From: Flavobacterium sp. A45
Lineage (GTDB): Bacteria; Bacteroidota; Bacteroidia; Flavobacteriales; Flavobacteriaceae
DNA length: 64,000 bases
Reading direction: 5' to 3'
NCBI RefSeq assembly: GCF_002001005.1
Contig: NZ_MUNX01000059.1
Location: 62,001-126,000 of the forward strand
Part shown: piece after piece, positions 32,744-41,794 of the stretch
Numbering within the stretch: the stretch's first letter is position 1
How the letters are laid out: each line of letters opens with the position of its first letter
Notes under the pieces: generated by a model
Seen by the model: the letters and a program-made list of their open reading frames with translations, nothing else
Databases searched by the model: none
What the model was told of the DNA's origin: nothing
Position numbers and translations under genes: made by a program

Positions 32744-32775
32744 AATTCCCGAATCTGTAGTGTGCAATTCTCGAA
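32744..32775. promoter_or_regulatory. Tandem operator pair between the small secreted gene and the TPR-AraC gene
   Basis: CAATTCCCGAAT (32744-32755) and CAATTCTCGAAT (32764-32775) are 20 bp apart, 126-157 bp before the TPR-AraC start. They are the same motif, in reverse, as the pair before the RteC-like gene. Tandem sites about two helical turns apart are usual for AraC-type dimers. Confidence 0.45.
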
Positions 32776-32900
32776 TTAAATATTTAGTATTACACAATAA
32801 TTTCCAATCAATCAACACATTACATTTAAAAGACAAAAAGATCATTAACTAAGGTAATTCTCTTAATCAATTATTTTATTTTAGCCATATTTATTACACA

Positions 32901-34619
32901 TTGAACAGAGTTTTAATTACATCAATCATACAATTGCCAATTACTAAGTCCAAATTTATTAGGTGCATCACAAACCAATGCGTACTCATAGTATGGCTTT
33001 GTGCGTGCCAATATGCAAAAGCACAACAAAAAAATTTTGTAATTCCAGACAGTCTTGAATCCAAAGACTATGAATATTTTAATAAAAACATACGCTATAA
33101 TGAACAGGACAGCAGTAAAGAACTATTGTATGCGCACTCTTGGTTGACAAAAGCTAAAAAGGAGAAGAATTTCGATCAAATGGCAATGGCCTATAAAGTG
33201 CTGATCTATAAAAGCAATTTAAAATTGCAGCTTAAATATTCCGATAGCATGGTCACGGCAGCTAAAAAGACAACGAACATTGAATTAATTGGCTCGGCAT
33301 TCATGACAAAAGGAATAATCTATTATGATCTCAAAGAACATAAGAAAGCATTGGATTATTACCTGATAGCAGACGGGTACATTTCCAAAACGAACAACCA
33401 ATACCTCATTTATAAGGTAAAATATGTTGTTGCCCTTATTAAACTTTATCTCGGATTTTATCATGAAGCCATCGCATTGTTCAAAGAATGTGTCAACTAT
33501 TTCAAAGACGAAAATGACCGTGCTTATCTGAATTCGCTTCATTCTTTAGGCCTTTGTTACAATCACATAGGGAAATACAAACTGTCCAGCCAGATGAATC
33601 AAATGGGGCTCAGTGAGGGGTTGCGCCTAAAAAATTTAGAAATGCAGTATTATTTTATTCAATCAGAAGGAGTAAATCAATATTTCAATCACAATTATAG
33701 CGATGCAGTCAAGAAACTAACAATAGTATTACCAAGCTTAAAACGCAACAAAGATTATGCAAACGAAACACTCGCCTATTTTTATATTGGTAAAAGCTAC
33801 TGGTCACAAAAACTACAAGAAAAAGCATTGCCCTATTTCAAAAAAATAGATGAAGCTTTCCAAAAACAAAATTATATTCGTCCGGATTTACGGGAAGCTT
33901 ATGAAATCTTAATTAATTATTACAAACAGAAAAATGACGTAGAACATGAACTGTACTATGTCAGGAATCTTTTAAAAGTAGACAAGTTGTTGTTTAAGGA
34001 TTTCAGATACCTTTCAGGAAAAATAGACAAAGAATACGATACAAAAGAACTACTTCAAACCGAAAGAAATTTAAAGCCATCAACAAAATACGGAATCATT
34101 GCAGTTTGCATTGTAATTACCAGCTTGGTAACCATGCTGGTATTATTCATTAACAGACATTTAAAAAACAAAAAACTGTTCAAAGAATTAATGAATCGCA
34201 GACCTAATACACACAAACCTTTAATTTCAGGCGATAGCAATAAAGAAACAGAACTTGATATAAGCCCGGAAGTAGTGGCTGCAATCCTAAAAAACATTGA
34301 AAAATTTGAACTCAAAAAAAAGTATCTCGGAAAAGACATGACCTTGAGAAAAATGGCTATACTATTAAATACCAATACCAAATACGTTACAAAAATAATC
34401 GCACGCTATCGTGGCAAAGGCACTATTGAATACATAAGTGATTTAAAAATTGATCATATAGTAGAATTACTCAAAAATGAAAACAAATACCGTAATTACA
34501 CCAACAAAGCATTGGGCGAAGAAGCAGGATTCGGTTCCACCCAAAACTTCACACGCGCATTCAATAATAGAACTGGTCTCTCTCCTACTTACTTCATCAA
34601 TAAACTAAAAAATCAATAA
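32901..34619 (+). CDS. TPR sensor with C-terminal AraC-type HTH
   Basis: The frame starts at a TTG (32901); no Met occurs before the mature TPR region, and the stretch CVLIVWLCACQYAKAQQ near 28-44 looks like a signal or anchor, so a start near here is needed. About 300 residues of TPR repeats (for example HKKALDYYLIADGYIS) are followed by a TM segment (about 395-415) and an AraC HTH: MTLRKMAILLNTNTKYVTKI (first helix-turn-helix) and ALGEEAGFGSTQNFTRAF (second). This one-protein transmembrane regulator type is widespread in Bacteroidota. It probably binds the CAATTCCCGAAT pairs here. Its signal is unknown. Confidence 0.82.
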   Translation: MNRVLITSIIQLPITKSKFIRCITNQCVLIVWLCACQYAKAQQKNFVIPDSLESKDYEYFNKNIRYNEQDSSKELLYAHSWLTKAKKEKNFDQMAMAYKVLIYKSNLKLQLKYSDSMVTAAKKTTNIELIGSAFMTKGIIYYDLKEHKKALDYYLIADGYISKTNNQYLIYKVKYVVALIKLYLGFYHEAIALFKECVNYFKDENDRAYLNSLHSLGLCYNHIGKYKLSSQMNQMGLSEGLRLKNLEMQYYFIQSEGVNQYFNHNYSDAVKKLTIVLPSLKRNKDYANETLAYFYIGKSYWSQKLQEKALPYFKKIDEAFQKQNYIRPDLREAYEILINYYKQKNDVEHELYYVRNLLKVDKLLFKDFRYLSGKIDKEYDTKELLQTERNLKPSTKYGIIAVCIVITSLVTMLVLFINRHLKNKKLFKELMNRRPNTHKPLISGDSNKETELDISPEVVAAILKNIEKFELKKKYLGKDMTLRKMAILLNTNTKYVTKIIARYRGKGTIEYISDLKIDHIVELLKNENKYRNYTNKALGEEAGFGSTQNFTRAFNNRTGLSPTYFINKLKNQ

Positions 34620-34974
34620 CATCCTAGAATTGTCCTGCTCAAAAAATTACCCAAAACAATAAAAAGATGTCGTGAAACTAAACCACTTTGCACTTAAAGT
34701 CCATAGATTTGGTTAGAAGACTGAAAGTCTGCAAGGTTGCAGAACTTATTTATTAATCACAAATTACACTAATTAGCAATAATTAATTTGTGCGAACTTG
34801 TGACTTGAAAAGGCGAAGCAAATTTGTGGCTAAAACAGTTGCAGAAACTAAAGCCAAATGCACTAAAGTAGATAGTTTGAAACTATATCTGTGACCAATA
34901 AAAATTAAGTGAGCTAAAAGAAAAAATGCTCTTCATATAAAACAGCATAGACTCATAAAAACGTCCTCTTCCCC

Positions 34975-35178
34975 GCCCTTATATTTTTGCATCAGAAAAT
35001 CATGGTAAGGATTTGCGCGCTGGCCGTAGGGAGTGACCCTGGAGTCGAGTGTGAAACACGAGCGGCTGGGGTCGCGATAGGACAAACCGAATGAAGTGAG
35101 GTTCATCGAACACCAATAAAAATAAGAGCCAAGTGAGATAAATCTGTCCGATGATTTTTGATGTAAAAATATTCAGGC
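34975..35178. repeat. Family-A structured repeat, copy A1
   Basis: Begins GCCCTTATATTTTTGCATC and ends TATTCAGGC; the arms TATTTTTGCATCAGAAAATCAT and its near-complement are complementary over about 20 bp (shown here only as positions 34980-35002 and 35150-35172). The core has GCGCTGGCCGTAGGGAGTGA and GCGGCTGGGGTC, with an inner GTGACCC/GGGTC pairing. Confidence 0.65.
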
Positions 35179-35264
35179 TTGAAATCGAAGATTCATGAAT
35201 ACCAAAAATCAAAAAAAGAGCCCTTCAATAAACAGAAATTAACTCATGAAAACGTCCTCTTCCC

Positions 35265-35466
35265 GCCCTTATATTTTTATGCCAAAAATCACGGTAAGGA
35301 TTTGTGCGCTGGCCGCAGGGAGTGACCCCCTAGTGAGTGCCCAGCACGAACGGCTGGGGTCACGATAGGACAAACCGAATGAAGTGAGGTTCATCGAACA
35401 CCAATAAAAAAAAGAGCCAAGTGAGATAAATCCGTTCGATTATTTTATATTTAAAAATATTCAGGC
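35265..35466. repeat. Family-A structured repeat, copy A2
   Basis: Same layout as A1 (GCCCTTATATTTTTATGCC to TATTCAGGC), but the core reads GGCCGCAGGGAGTGACCCCC and the arms pair less well, so this copy looks decayed. The inner GTGACCC/GGGTCAC pairing is kept. Confidence 0.6.
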
Positions 35467-35713
35467 TTGAAATCGAAGAATCATGAATACAAAAAAACAA
35501 TAATAAAGCATGAATATTTTTTTGTTACTTTTTTCATCAAGACAAATCGAAGATTCAGCGAACACCACTTAAAACAAAAATTAAGTAGCTAAAAGAAAAA
35601 ATGTCCTTCATAAATATAAACTCCTAACTAAACTTCAGTCATTAAATCCACAAGTAAAGTAACACCACAATCCAAGCAAAATCGACAATAAACTCATGAA
35701 AACGTCTTTTGTC

Positions 35714-35917
35714 GCCCTTATATTTTTGCATCAGAAAATCACGGTAAGGATTTTAGCGCTGGCCGTAGGGAGTGACCCTGGAGTCGAGTGTGAAACACGA
35801 GCGGCTGGGGTCACGATAGGACAAACCGAATGTAGTGAGGTTCATCGAACACCAATAAAAATAAGAGCCAAGTGAGATAAATCTGTCCGATGATTTTTGA
35901 CATAAAAATATTCAGGC
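35714..35917. repeat. Family-A structured repeat, copy A3
   Basis: Close to A1 in sequence and length (204 bp). The inner arm pair GTGACCC/GGGTCAC is perfect here, whereas A1 has GGGTCGC. Outer arms: TTTTTGCATCAGAAAATCA against TGATTTTTGACATAAAAA. Confidence 0.65.
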
Positions 35918-36097
35918 TTGATCTTTTGTTTCTTTTGAAATCATAGATTCACGAACTCCAATAAATTATTAACTCGTGAGTAATCAAGACAAATCGAAGA
36001 TTCAGCGAACACCACTTAAAACAAAAATTAAGTGAGCTAAAAGAAAAAATGCTCTTTATATAAAACAGAATAGACTCATAAAAACGTCCTCTTCCCC

Positions 36098-36245
36098 GCC
36101 CTTATATTTTTATAGCAGAAAACACGGTAAGGGTTAGCGCGCTGGCCGTAGGGAGTGACCCCTGAGTCGAGTGTGAAACACGAGCGGCTGGGGTCGCGAT
36201 AAAGAAAACCCGTTCGATGATTTTCTGCTATAAAAATATTAAGGC
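36098..36245. repeat. Family-A structured repeat, copy A4 (short form)
   Basis: 148 bp; lacks the 55-60 bp segment (ACAAACCGAATGAAGTGAGG onward) found in A1-A3. Outer arms are TATTTTTATAGCAGAAAA and TTTTCTGCTATAAAAATA, a perfect match, though the sequence differs from A1. A hairpin TTACTTTTTTC-ATCAAG-GAAAAAAGTAA follows at 36258-36285. Confidence 0.7.
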
Positions 36246-36506
36246 TTGATTTTTTTGTTACTTTTTTCATCAAGGAAAAAAGTAAAAATGCTCCTAATTA
36301 GCTAAAAACATATTGTGTTCCTCAACGTTTAATCTTTTGTCTCTTTTGAAATCATAGATTCACGAACTCCAATAAATCATTAACTAGTAAGTAATCAAAA
36401 CAAATCGAAGATTCAGCGAACACCACTTAAAAGAAAAATTAAGTGAGCTAAAAGAAAAAGTGCCCTTCAATAAAAACAGAAATAAACTCATGAAACGTCT
36501 TTTGTC

Positions 36507-36558
36507 GCCCTTATATTTTTACGCCAGAAAATCACGATAAGAATTTGCGCGCCGGCCG
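36507..36558. repeat. Family-A repeat fragment, copy A5
   Basis: Only the left arm and the start of the core (GCGCGCCGGCC) remain; the element is cut about 135 bp before the EEP gene. Confidence 0.55.
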
Positions 36559-36692
36559 ATGAAAATTACAATAACTCTCCGTAGCATGTCACAAATGGAA
36601 TTCACTAAAAAAATATAACAAATTCATTTACTTATAATTACAAAAATTTAATCATAAATAGTATCTTTAAAATCCAATCTAAAAGAGGATAT

Positions 36693-37655
36693 ATGGAAAC
36701 TATAGAAGATGCTTTACCAGCAGATATCGCTCAGAATATAGCGTTATTAAAAGAGGATTTAGACCTCAAAATTCCGCCAAAAAAATTAGAAAAAAACCTT
36801 TTAATTGCCACTTGGAATATCAGAGGCTTTGGTGACATCACCCGCAAATGGAAATCGGCAACAAATGACAGTCCCAAAAGAGATTTGCACTCTTTAGTTT
36901 GTATAGCTGAAATTATCAAGCGCTTTGATGTGATTGCCGTTCAGGAGGTAAAATCCAATTTAAAAGGATTGCGTGACGTTCTAAAAGTATTGGGGAATGA
37001 TTGGTCATTGATTCTTACCGATGTCAATCAAGGTGATGTGGGCAATGGCGAACGTATGGCCTACTTGTTTGATACCCGAAGAGTAAACTTATCCGGTTTG
37101 GCTTGCGAATTAGTGGTTCCGGACGAATGGACCAAAACAATTCCAAAAGGAATGTTAAACAAACAATTTGTTCGTTCACCATACGCTGTTAGCTTTAGAT
37201 CTCAAAATCAAACTTTCATTCTGGTAACCCTTCATATCCTTTACGGAAAAACCTCCACCGATCGCATCACTGAACTTAGAGGAATTGCCAAATGGCTATC
37301 CTCTTGGGCGGATGACATCAATGCATACCACCAAAATCTAATTACTTTAGGGGACTTCAATATCGACGAACGTGGGGATCTACTCAATGACACTTTCATT
37401 TCTGAGGGATTGTACATCCCTCCCGCACTTCAAAACAGCAAAGTAACACGTTCCATTTTTGACGAAACCAAATATTATGACCAAATAGCTTGGTTCCAAG
37501 ACAGTAACAAAAAAAACAACATATCACTGGAATTTATAACTGGTGGCAATTATGATTTTCTAAATACAGTACTAATCAATCGAAATCTCACCAAACAAGC
37601 CATGTCATTTATGATGTCAGACCACTTCCCCCTTTGGGCAGAATTTAAATTATAA
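36693..37655 (+). CDS. Endonuclease/exonuclease/phosphatase (EEP) family protein
   Basis: The 320 residues carry the EEP fold: ATWNIRGFG (N42), IAVQEVKSN (E85), the LVTLHILYG segment, ITLGDFNIDE (catalytic D and N) and a final SDHFPLWAEF (D310, H311). All metal-binding and catalytic residues of the DNase I/exonuclease III-like superfamily are present. There is no signal peptide, so it acts in the cytoplasm. Substrate (DNA, RNA or a phosphoester) is unknown. It stands alone between copies of the family-A repeat (A5 upstream, A6 downstream), which may have brought or duplicated around it. Confidence 0.85.
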   Translation: METIEDALPADIAQNIALLKEDLDLKIPPKKLEKNLLIATWNIRGFGDITRKWKSATNDSPKRDLHSLVCIAEIIKRFDVIAVQEVKSNLKGLRDVLKVLGNDWSLILTDVNQGDVGNGERMAYLFDTRRVNLSGLACELVVPDEWTKTIPKGMLNKQFVRSPYAVSFRSQNQTFILVTLHILYGKTSTDRITELRGIAKWLSSWADDINAYHQNLITLGDFNIDERGDLLNDTFISEGLYIPPALQNSKVTRSIFDETKYYDQIAWFQDSNKKNNISLEFITGGNYDFLNTVLINRNLTKQAMSFMMSDHFPLWAEFKL

Positions 37656-37877
37656 AATGTTCCTATTTAGCTAAAAACATGTTGTGTTTCTTAACGGTTA
37701 ATCTTTTGTTTCTTTTGAAATCAAAGATTAACCAACTCCAATAAATTATTAACTTCTGAGTAATCAAGACAAATAGAAGATTCAGCGAACACCACTTAAA
37801 ACAAAAATTAAGTGAGCTAAAAGAAAAAATGCTCTTCATATAAAACAGCATAGACTCATAAAAACGTCCTCTTCCCC

Positions 37878-38024
37878 GCCTTTATATTTTTAAAGACAAA
37901 ATAACGATAAAGATTTGAGCGCTGGCCGTAGGGAGTGACCCTGGAGTCGAGTGTGAAACACGAGCGGCTGGGGTCAGGATAGGGAAAATCTGTTCGATTA
38001 TTTTATCTTTAAAAATATTCAGGC
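37878..38024. repeat. Family-A structured repeat, copy A6 (short form)
   Basis: 147 bp. Outer arms GCCTTTATATTTTTAAAGAC and a complementary right arm (37999-38024) pair well but differ from all other copies. The core (GGCCGTAGGGAGTGACCC) matches A1. The same TTACTTTTTTC/GAAAAAAGTAA hairpin follows at 38037-38064. Confidence 0.68.
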
Positions 38025-38218
38025 TTGATTTTTTTGTTACTTTTTTCATCAAGGAAAAAAGTAAAAATATCTTCAAATAAATTTAATTCGTATACAATCA
38101 GAAAAAAACTTACAGTTTTTTCTTTCACAACTTGTGAACCCCCTTGTGATAAAACACCAAGCAATCCCAACATTTTTGCATCACAATAATTTAAGAAAAA
38201 ACTTAAAAAAACAAGCAC

Positions 38219-39025
38219 ATGAACTACATCAAACACCTAACAGGATTTTTCGACCGCATCATCCAAGACACAAACCTCAACCCAACACACATAAGTCTAT
38301 ACATAGCGCTATTTCAGTTCTGGAATGTCAACCGTTTTAAAAACCCAATAAGTATAACGCGGGAAGAGGTAATGCATATAAGTAAAATTTGTTCAAAGGC
38401 AACCTATCACAAATGCATGAGGGAACTGAACGAAAAGAAATACATAAAATACATGCCTTCGTTCAATCCATTTAAGGGTAGCATGGTAATTCTCATAAAT
38501 TTTTCAGAAGATCCAAAACCAATTCAAAAAAGAACAGATAGTAGGAAAAAAAATGAACTGGCTCTGAACAAGCAGGAAACTAGTGGTAAAACAGGCACTG
38601 AACAAGCACTGGTATCTTCTATAAACAATATAAACAAAACAAACATTGAAAACGATATAAACTTGGTAGAACCATCCGCGCATTTCCAAATGCATGTAGC
38701 TTTTTCCAATTATGAAAAAAACAAAATGGGAAAAAATCAGCATTTTGATAAATTGTCCTCCGCAGAAAAAAACAAACCTGCATTAGATCAAATCAAAATC
38801 TACTTCGAACAGCAAAACTTCCCCGAAATCGAAGCACAAAAATTCTTCAATTATTTCGCCAGTAATGGCTGGCTGGTAGGAGGCAAAACCCCGATGGTCG
38901 ATTGGAAAGCTTCAGCACAAAACTGGATCCTGAACGCAGACAAATTCAACGTTGCCAAACCCAAAACCAACAGAGCAAAGCATCTCAATAGCGCCACCAA
39001 TAAGAACTACACCGAACCACTATAA
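38219..39025 (+). CDS. Phage/transposon-type replication initiator-like protein
   Basis: The 268 residues have an N-terminal winged-helix-like part (LNPTHISLYIALFQFWNVNRF, split as LNPTHISLYIALF and QFWNVNRF; then ISITREEVMHISKICSKATY), a polar linker rich in Asn and Lys, and a C-terminal region with QKFFNYFASNGWLVGG, then MVDWKASAQNWI. This C-terminal pattern is shared with DnaD/DnaT-like replication proteins of phages and mobile elements. It precedes a DnaC-like loader by 154 bp, the usual order of a phage or plasmid replication module. No replicase or integrase is nearby. Confidence 0.65.
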   Translation: MNYIKHLTGFFDRIIQDTNLNPTHISLYIALFQFWNVNRFKNPISITREEVMHISKICSKATYHKCMRELNEKKYIKYMPSFNPFKGSMVILINFSEDPKPIQKRTDSRKKNELALNKQETSGKTGTEQALVSSINNINKTNIENDINLVEPSAHFQMHVAFSNYEKNKMGKNQHFDKLSSAEKNKPALDQIKIYFEQQNFPEIEAQKFFNYFASNGWLVGGKTPMVDWKASAQNWILNADKFNVAKPKTNRAKHLNSATNKNYTEPL

Positions 39026-39052
39026 CTAGGCACAAAAGTGCTCAAAGTCCCT

Positions 39053-39175
39053 CTCCTTTGGAGAGGGATTTAGAGTGAGGTTTAAAATCCATACCAAACT
39101 CTTTACTCTGTGGCTATATTTTTTCACTTTGCGAACCTTGCGTTCAGCCTTTGCGCCCTTTGCGGTTAAACCCTA
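39053..39175. repeat. Short dispersed repeats between the replication genes
   Basis: 39053-39080 is a CCTTTGGAGAGGGATTTAG repeat of a type common in this group (a relative lies near 22897). 39124-39170 is a CTTTGCGAACCTTGCGTTC / TTTGCGCCCTTTGCGG segment related to the hairpin repeat at 51278-51346. Confidence 0.4.
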
Positions 39176-39179
39176 AATT

Positions 39180-39782
39180 ATGAAAACAAAGCCCCAATAC
39201 AACTGCGAAGAAGTAATCATCTGGCTCGAAAAAAAAGGCGTTGAATTATACGGAAAACATTTTAAAATCATTGAAAATGACCATCCGATTATCTACAAAC
39301 TCATTGCCTACTTCCTCAAAGACGAGCAAACTTGCTTTCAATTCAACATTGACCTCAACAAAGGAATAATGCTATCGGGCCCCGTTGGCTGTGGAAAAAC
39401 ATCACTAATGAATTTGATGAAACACCTCACCCCTACAGCGCACAAATATTCCGTAAAACCATGCCGCGACATCAGTTTCGAATTCATCAAGGAGGGCTAC
39501 GAAATCATTCACAAATACAGTAATTCAGCCCCCAAAACAATTTGCTTCGATGATTTGGGAACAGAGAACAATCTCAAATACTTCGGCAATGAATGTAACG
39601 TCATGGCCGAAATCATGTTGTCACGCTACGACTTATTCATTACCCGTAAACTCCAAACACACATCACCACTAACCTATCCGCTTCAGAAATAGAACAAAC
39701 CTACGGCAACCGAGTACGTTCCCGCCTCCGTTCCACACTAAATCTAATAGCCTTCGACAAAGACACCAAAGACAAACGATAA
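39180..39782 (+). CDS. DnaC-like AAA+ helicase loader
   Basis: The 200-residue ATPase has Walker A GPVGCGKT (67-74), Walker B ICFDDLG (121-127), a sensor segment HITTNLS (161-167) and an Arg-finger-like GNRVRSRLR (177-185), the pattern of DnaC/IstB-type proteins. There is no DnaC-specific N-terminal extension of known type. IstB of IS21 is excluded, since no istA is present. Together with the upstream gene it would load a replicative helicase on a mobile element. Confidence 0.8.
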   Translation: MKTKPQYNCEEVIIWLEKKGVELYGKHFKIIENDHPIIYKLIAYFLKDEQTCFQFNIDLNKGIMLSGPVGCGKTSLMNLMKHLTPTAHKYSVKPCRDISFEFIKEGYEIIHKYSNSAPKTICFDDLGTENNLKYFGNECNVMAEIMLSRYDLFITRKLQTHITTNLSASEIEQTYGNRVRSRLRSTLNLIAFDKDTKDKR

Positions 39783-39991
39783 AATTCACAACTATATTGG
39801 CACCGCAAATAGTTTCATCTCACTATTGCTTTTTTCCTTTATAGAAAAAATGAAAGTACTCCTCATCAAAAATAATCCGTGAGAATCCGTTTAATCCGTG
39901 GCATCTGTGGCCAAAATTCATACATTTTTTTTCAGACAAAGGAATATCTCCACAAGCAACTCTATAATCTAATAATTCAACAATCAAAAAA

Positions 39992-40017
39992 AAGCCCAAT
40001 CCTTTCGGATTGAGCTT
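39992..40017. terminator. Bidirectional terminator between convergent genes
   Basis: AAGCCCAATCC (39992-40002), loop TTTC and GGATTGAGCTT (40007-40017) form an 11-bp stem with one mismatch. A-run before and T residues after suit termination both of the DnaC-like gene (+) and of the DUF5675 cassette (-). Confidence 0.65.
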
Positions 40018-40052
40018 CATTTAATTCAACACTGAATCATCACCGCAAATAA

Positions 40053-40232
40053 CTACTTCTTGTACTTCTTAACAATAAATTTAAGCATCATGGACAATAC
40101 AAAACTAACTATAGCTCCAATCGCAGCCAATAAAACAGTTTTAAAAAAATCCTCCGAATGTAAATTCGGTAACACACTCAAAAAAGTACCGCCCGCAGTA
40201 CCAATTAACGTTGGATTACTGGACTGCATCAT
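40053..40232 (-). CDS. Small membrane protein of the DUF5675 cassette
   Basis: The start is set at 40232 (MMQSSNP), overlapping the previous gene's end by 17 bp; 40229 is also possible. The 59 residues have GTAGGTFLSVLPNL and one hydrophobic segment (TVLLAAIGAIVSFVLSMML) followed by KFIVKKYKK. Small proteins of this type sit beside DUF5675 genes in other flavobacteria as I recall. A holin-like role is conceivable but has no direct support. Confidence 0.55.
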   Translation of the reverse strand: MMQSSNPTLIGTAGGTFLSVLPNLHSEDFFKTVLLAAIGAIVSFVLSMMLKFIVKKYKK

Positions 40233-40440
40233 AATCATCGTTTTGGGTCGTAAGCTGACTAACCGCAGACAAAACACCACCTGCTACAACCATATAGCCC
40301 CCAATAGAACTAACCATTAAGGGTAAAGCAATTGGTGCGGCCAAAACAGTACCGCCAATAGTGGCCAATGCAATGCCTATATTTCTTAGCACTTTAAAAA
40401 ATTTCGGTAGGGGAGCTTTCGCTCTTTTTACTATATTCAT
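40216..40440 (-). CDS. Small two-TM protein of the DUF5675 cassette
   Basis: The ATG at 40440 (MNIVKRAKAPLP) is preferred to 40464, which would overlap the upstream gene. The 74 residues have a basic N-terminus and two hydrophobic Gly-rich stretches (NIGIALATIGGTVLAAPIAL, VSSIGGYMVVAGGVLSAVS) and an acidic end (QNDDYDAVQ). Function unknown; holin-like size and topology. Confidence 0.55.
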   Translation of the reverse strand: MNIVKRAKAPLPKFFKVLRNIGIALATIGGTVLAAPIALPLMVSSIGGYMVVAGGVLSAVSQLTTQNDDYDAVQ

Positions 40441-40450
40441 AATTAGAATT

Positions 40451-40846
40451 TTAAGATTTAACAATTAATAAGACCTTTTCTCCTCGTTCCAAACTTTTAT
40501 AAACTAAACTTTTCAATTTGATAAAAGCTTGTCGCGATTCAAGCCCCAGACCGGAACCCGAAAGTTTCGTTACGGGAGCAATACACCCATTCAATTCGCT
40601 CAAGGCATTATTGGCTGGATGAAACAAAATAAAACTCCTGTTTTCCACATCAACCACCTCAATATGCCAACGATACTTCTTAGTGTATCGCTTTCTTAAT
40701 ACATACTCCCCTTCCGGAATACAGGAAACCGCTTTGGCATTATTGCGCCATGGTAATTCAATGGTATTGCAAACAAATCTGCCCTCCCATTCGAGTTTTC
40801 CGTTGGTTCCATCAGGGAAATAAGTTCTGGATAATAACAAGACCAT
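40451..40846 (-). CDS. DUF5675 family protein
   Basis: The 131 residues match DUF5675: LLLSRTYFPDGTNGKL, CNTIELPWRNN, CIPEGEYVL, SFILFHPANNALSELNGCI and GSGLGLESRQAF. The domain is related to L,D-transpeptidase-like or phage-type enzymes in arrangement (His and Cys in HPANN and NGCI), but its activity is not known. It is often next to phage-like or mobile genes. It follows the 251-residue gene by 1 bp, so it is cotranscribed. Confidence 0.85.
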   Translation of the reverse strand: MVLLLSRTYFPDGTNGKLEWEGRFVCNTIELPWRNNAKAVSCIPEGEYVLRKRYTKKYRWHIEVVDVENRSFILFHPANNALSELNGCIAPVTKLSGSGLGLESRQAFIKLKSLVYKSLERGEKVLLIVKS

Positions 40847-40847
40847 C

Positions 40848-41603
40848 CTACAAACCGCTTACTTGAACCAATGCCAAAGGGTTGTATGCACCATTCTTTA
40901 AAGGATACATTTTACCGTTCACCCCTTGATAGAATTCAACTCCTAAAGCAAGAAACAAAGGTTTAGTGCTATTTGCCGTCACTGTATTCAAATGATTAAT
41001 GGCTACTGTTAGGTTACTATCCCATGGAAGAATAGCTGTTTCAGAATTGGCCGTGACAAATGTTTCTGCTTCAAAATCAATTTCAGCTCCAGCCGATATG
41101 ATTTTAAAATGGGTCGTCCCTCCTGGCGCGGCAATCATATTTGCAGGTACGAAGGGTTCAAAGTCGACTGATATTTCACCACTTACGCGGTCAATTCCAG
41201 CTACAAATGGGGCAAACAATGTTGTCCCCAGTTTTCCAGTGATGTTAAAATCAAAGCCGCTAAGCAATTCTGCCTCACCATCAATAACATTTCGAAGTCC
41301 GCGTTCATTGGTCGCATCTGCCTGTATCACTTTCATCATAATTTGGGTAAGTCGGCTTACCATTCTGCTGTCAGAAGAATTCAGCAGCAAGGTTCGTAGA
41401 GCCAAACGCAACGTTTTTCCCGCTTTACCAGCCCTGCCAAATTCAGCCCCATTCTCACGGGTACGCTGAAACGCAGGATCATTAGCTATTCTGTTGGCAT
41501 CAATGCCTCCTTTTTCACGGGCAATATACCCATCCTTTGATCTGTAAAAAGTAATATCACCGATAGTACCATTCAATTTAATTATGCCTTTCTGTTTTGC
41601 CAT
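40848..41603 (-). CDS. Conserved protein of unknown function, first gene of the DUF5675 cassette
   Basis: The 251 residues start MAKQKGIIKLNGTIGDITFY and continue with RSKDGYIAREKGG and AFQRTRENGAEFGRAGKAGK. I recognise this start as a family very common in Bacteroidota, often several copies per genome, with no known function. The second half is beta-rich (FDFNITGKLGTTLFAPFVAG, THFKIISAGAEIDFE). There is no signal peptide. A tail-tube-like or cell-surface role has been guessed for similar proteins, but the sequence does not show it. Confidence 0.65.
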   Translation of the reverse strand: MAKQKGIIKLNGTIGDITFYRSKDGYIAREKGGIDANRIANDPAFQRTRENGAEFGRAGKAGKTLRLALRTLLLNSSDSRMVSRLTQIMMKVIQADATNERGLRNVIDGEAELLSGFDFNITGKLGTTLFAPFVAGIDRVSGEISVDFEPFVPANMIAAPGGTTHFKIISAGAEIDFEAETFVTANSETAILPWDSNLTVAINHLNTVTANSTKPLFLALGVEFYQGVNGKMYPLKNGAYNPLALVQVSGL

Positions 41604-41794
41604 AATAGTTTAAAATTTAAGTTTAAAAATGATTAATCTGTTCATTCATTCTGAAAATTCGTTGCAACTAAATCGGGAATGATTTCAGCAAATATTTCAT
41701 CATTTAAACCACATTTCAAAAGGTGATGGTCAAAAACGGTAGTAAAAAGCCTATAATAGTACTTTTTAATCACCTAATACTAAACTATTTTCAG

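Larger units (their letters stand above)
34620..36692. other. Gene-free repeat array (family A copies plus linker repeats)
   Basis: This 2.1-kb stretch is built from copies of a structured element (listed singly) separated by related linkers. The linkers share AATCGAAGATTCAGCGAACACC, split here as AATCGAAGATTC and AGCGAACACC, then AATTAAGTGAGCTAAAAG, TGCTCTTCATATAAAAC and ACTCATAAAAACGTCC; copies lie near 34896, 35535, 35980, 36390 and, outside this stretch, 37760. Open frames inside the elements differ in sequence and frame between copies, so none is called. No transposase is present. Confidence 0.75.

Noticed and set aside
35000..38076. Open frames of about 65-70 codons inside repeat copies A1, A4 and A6
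   Set aside because: They lie in the repeats but differ in frame and sequence between copies, so they are not conserved genes.
39180..39782. IS21-type IstB transposition helper
   Set aside because: No istA or terminal repeats; the upstream gene is replication-initiator-like.
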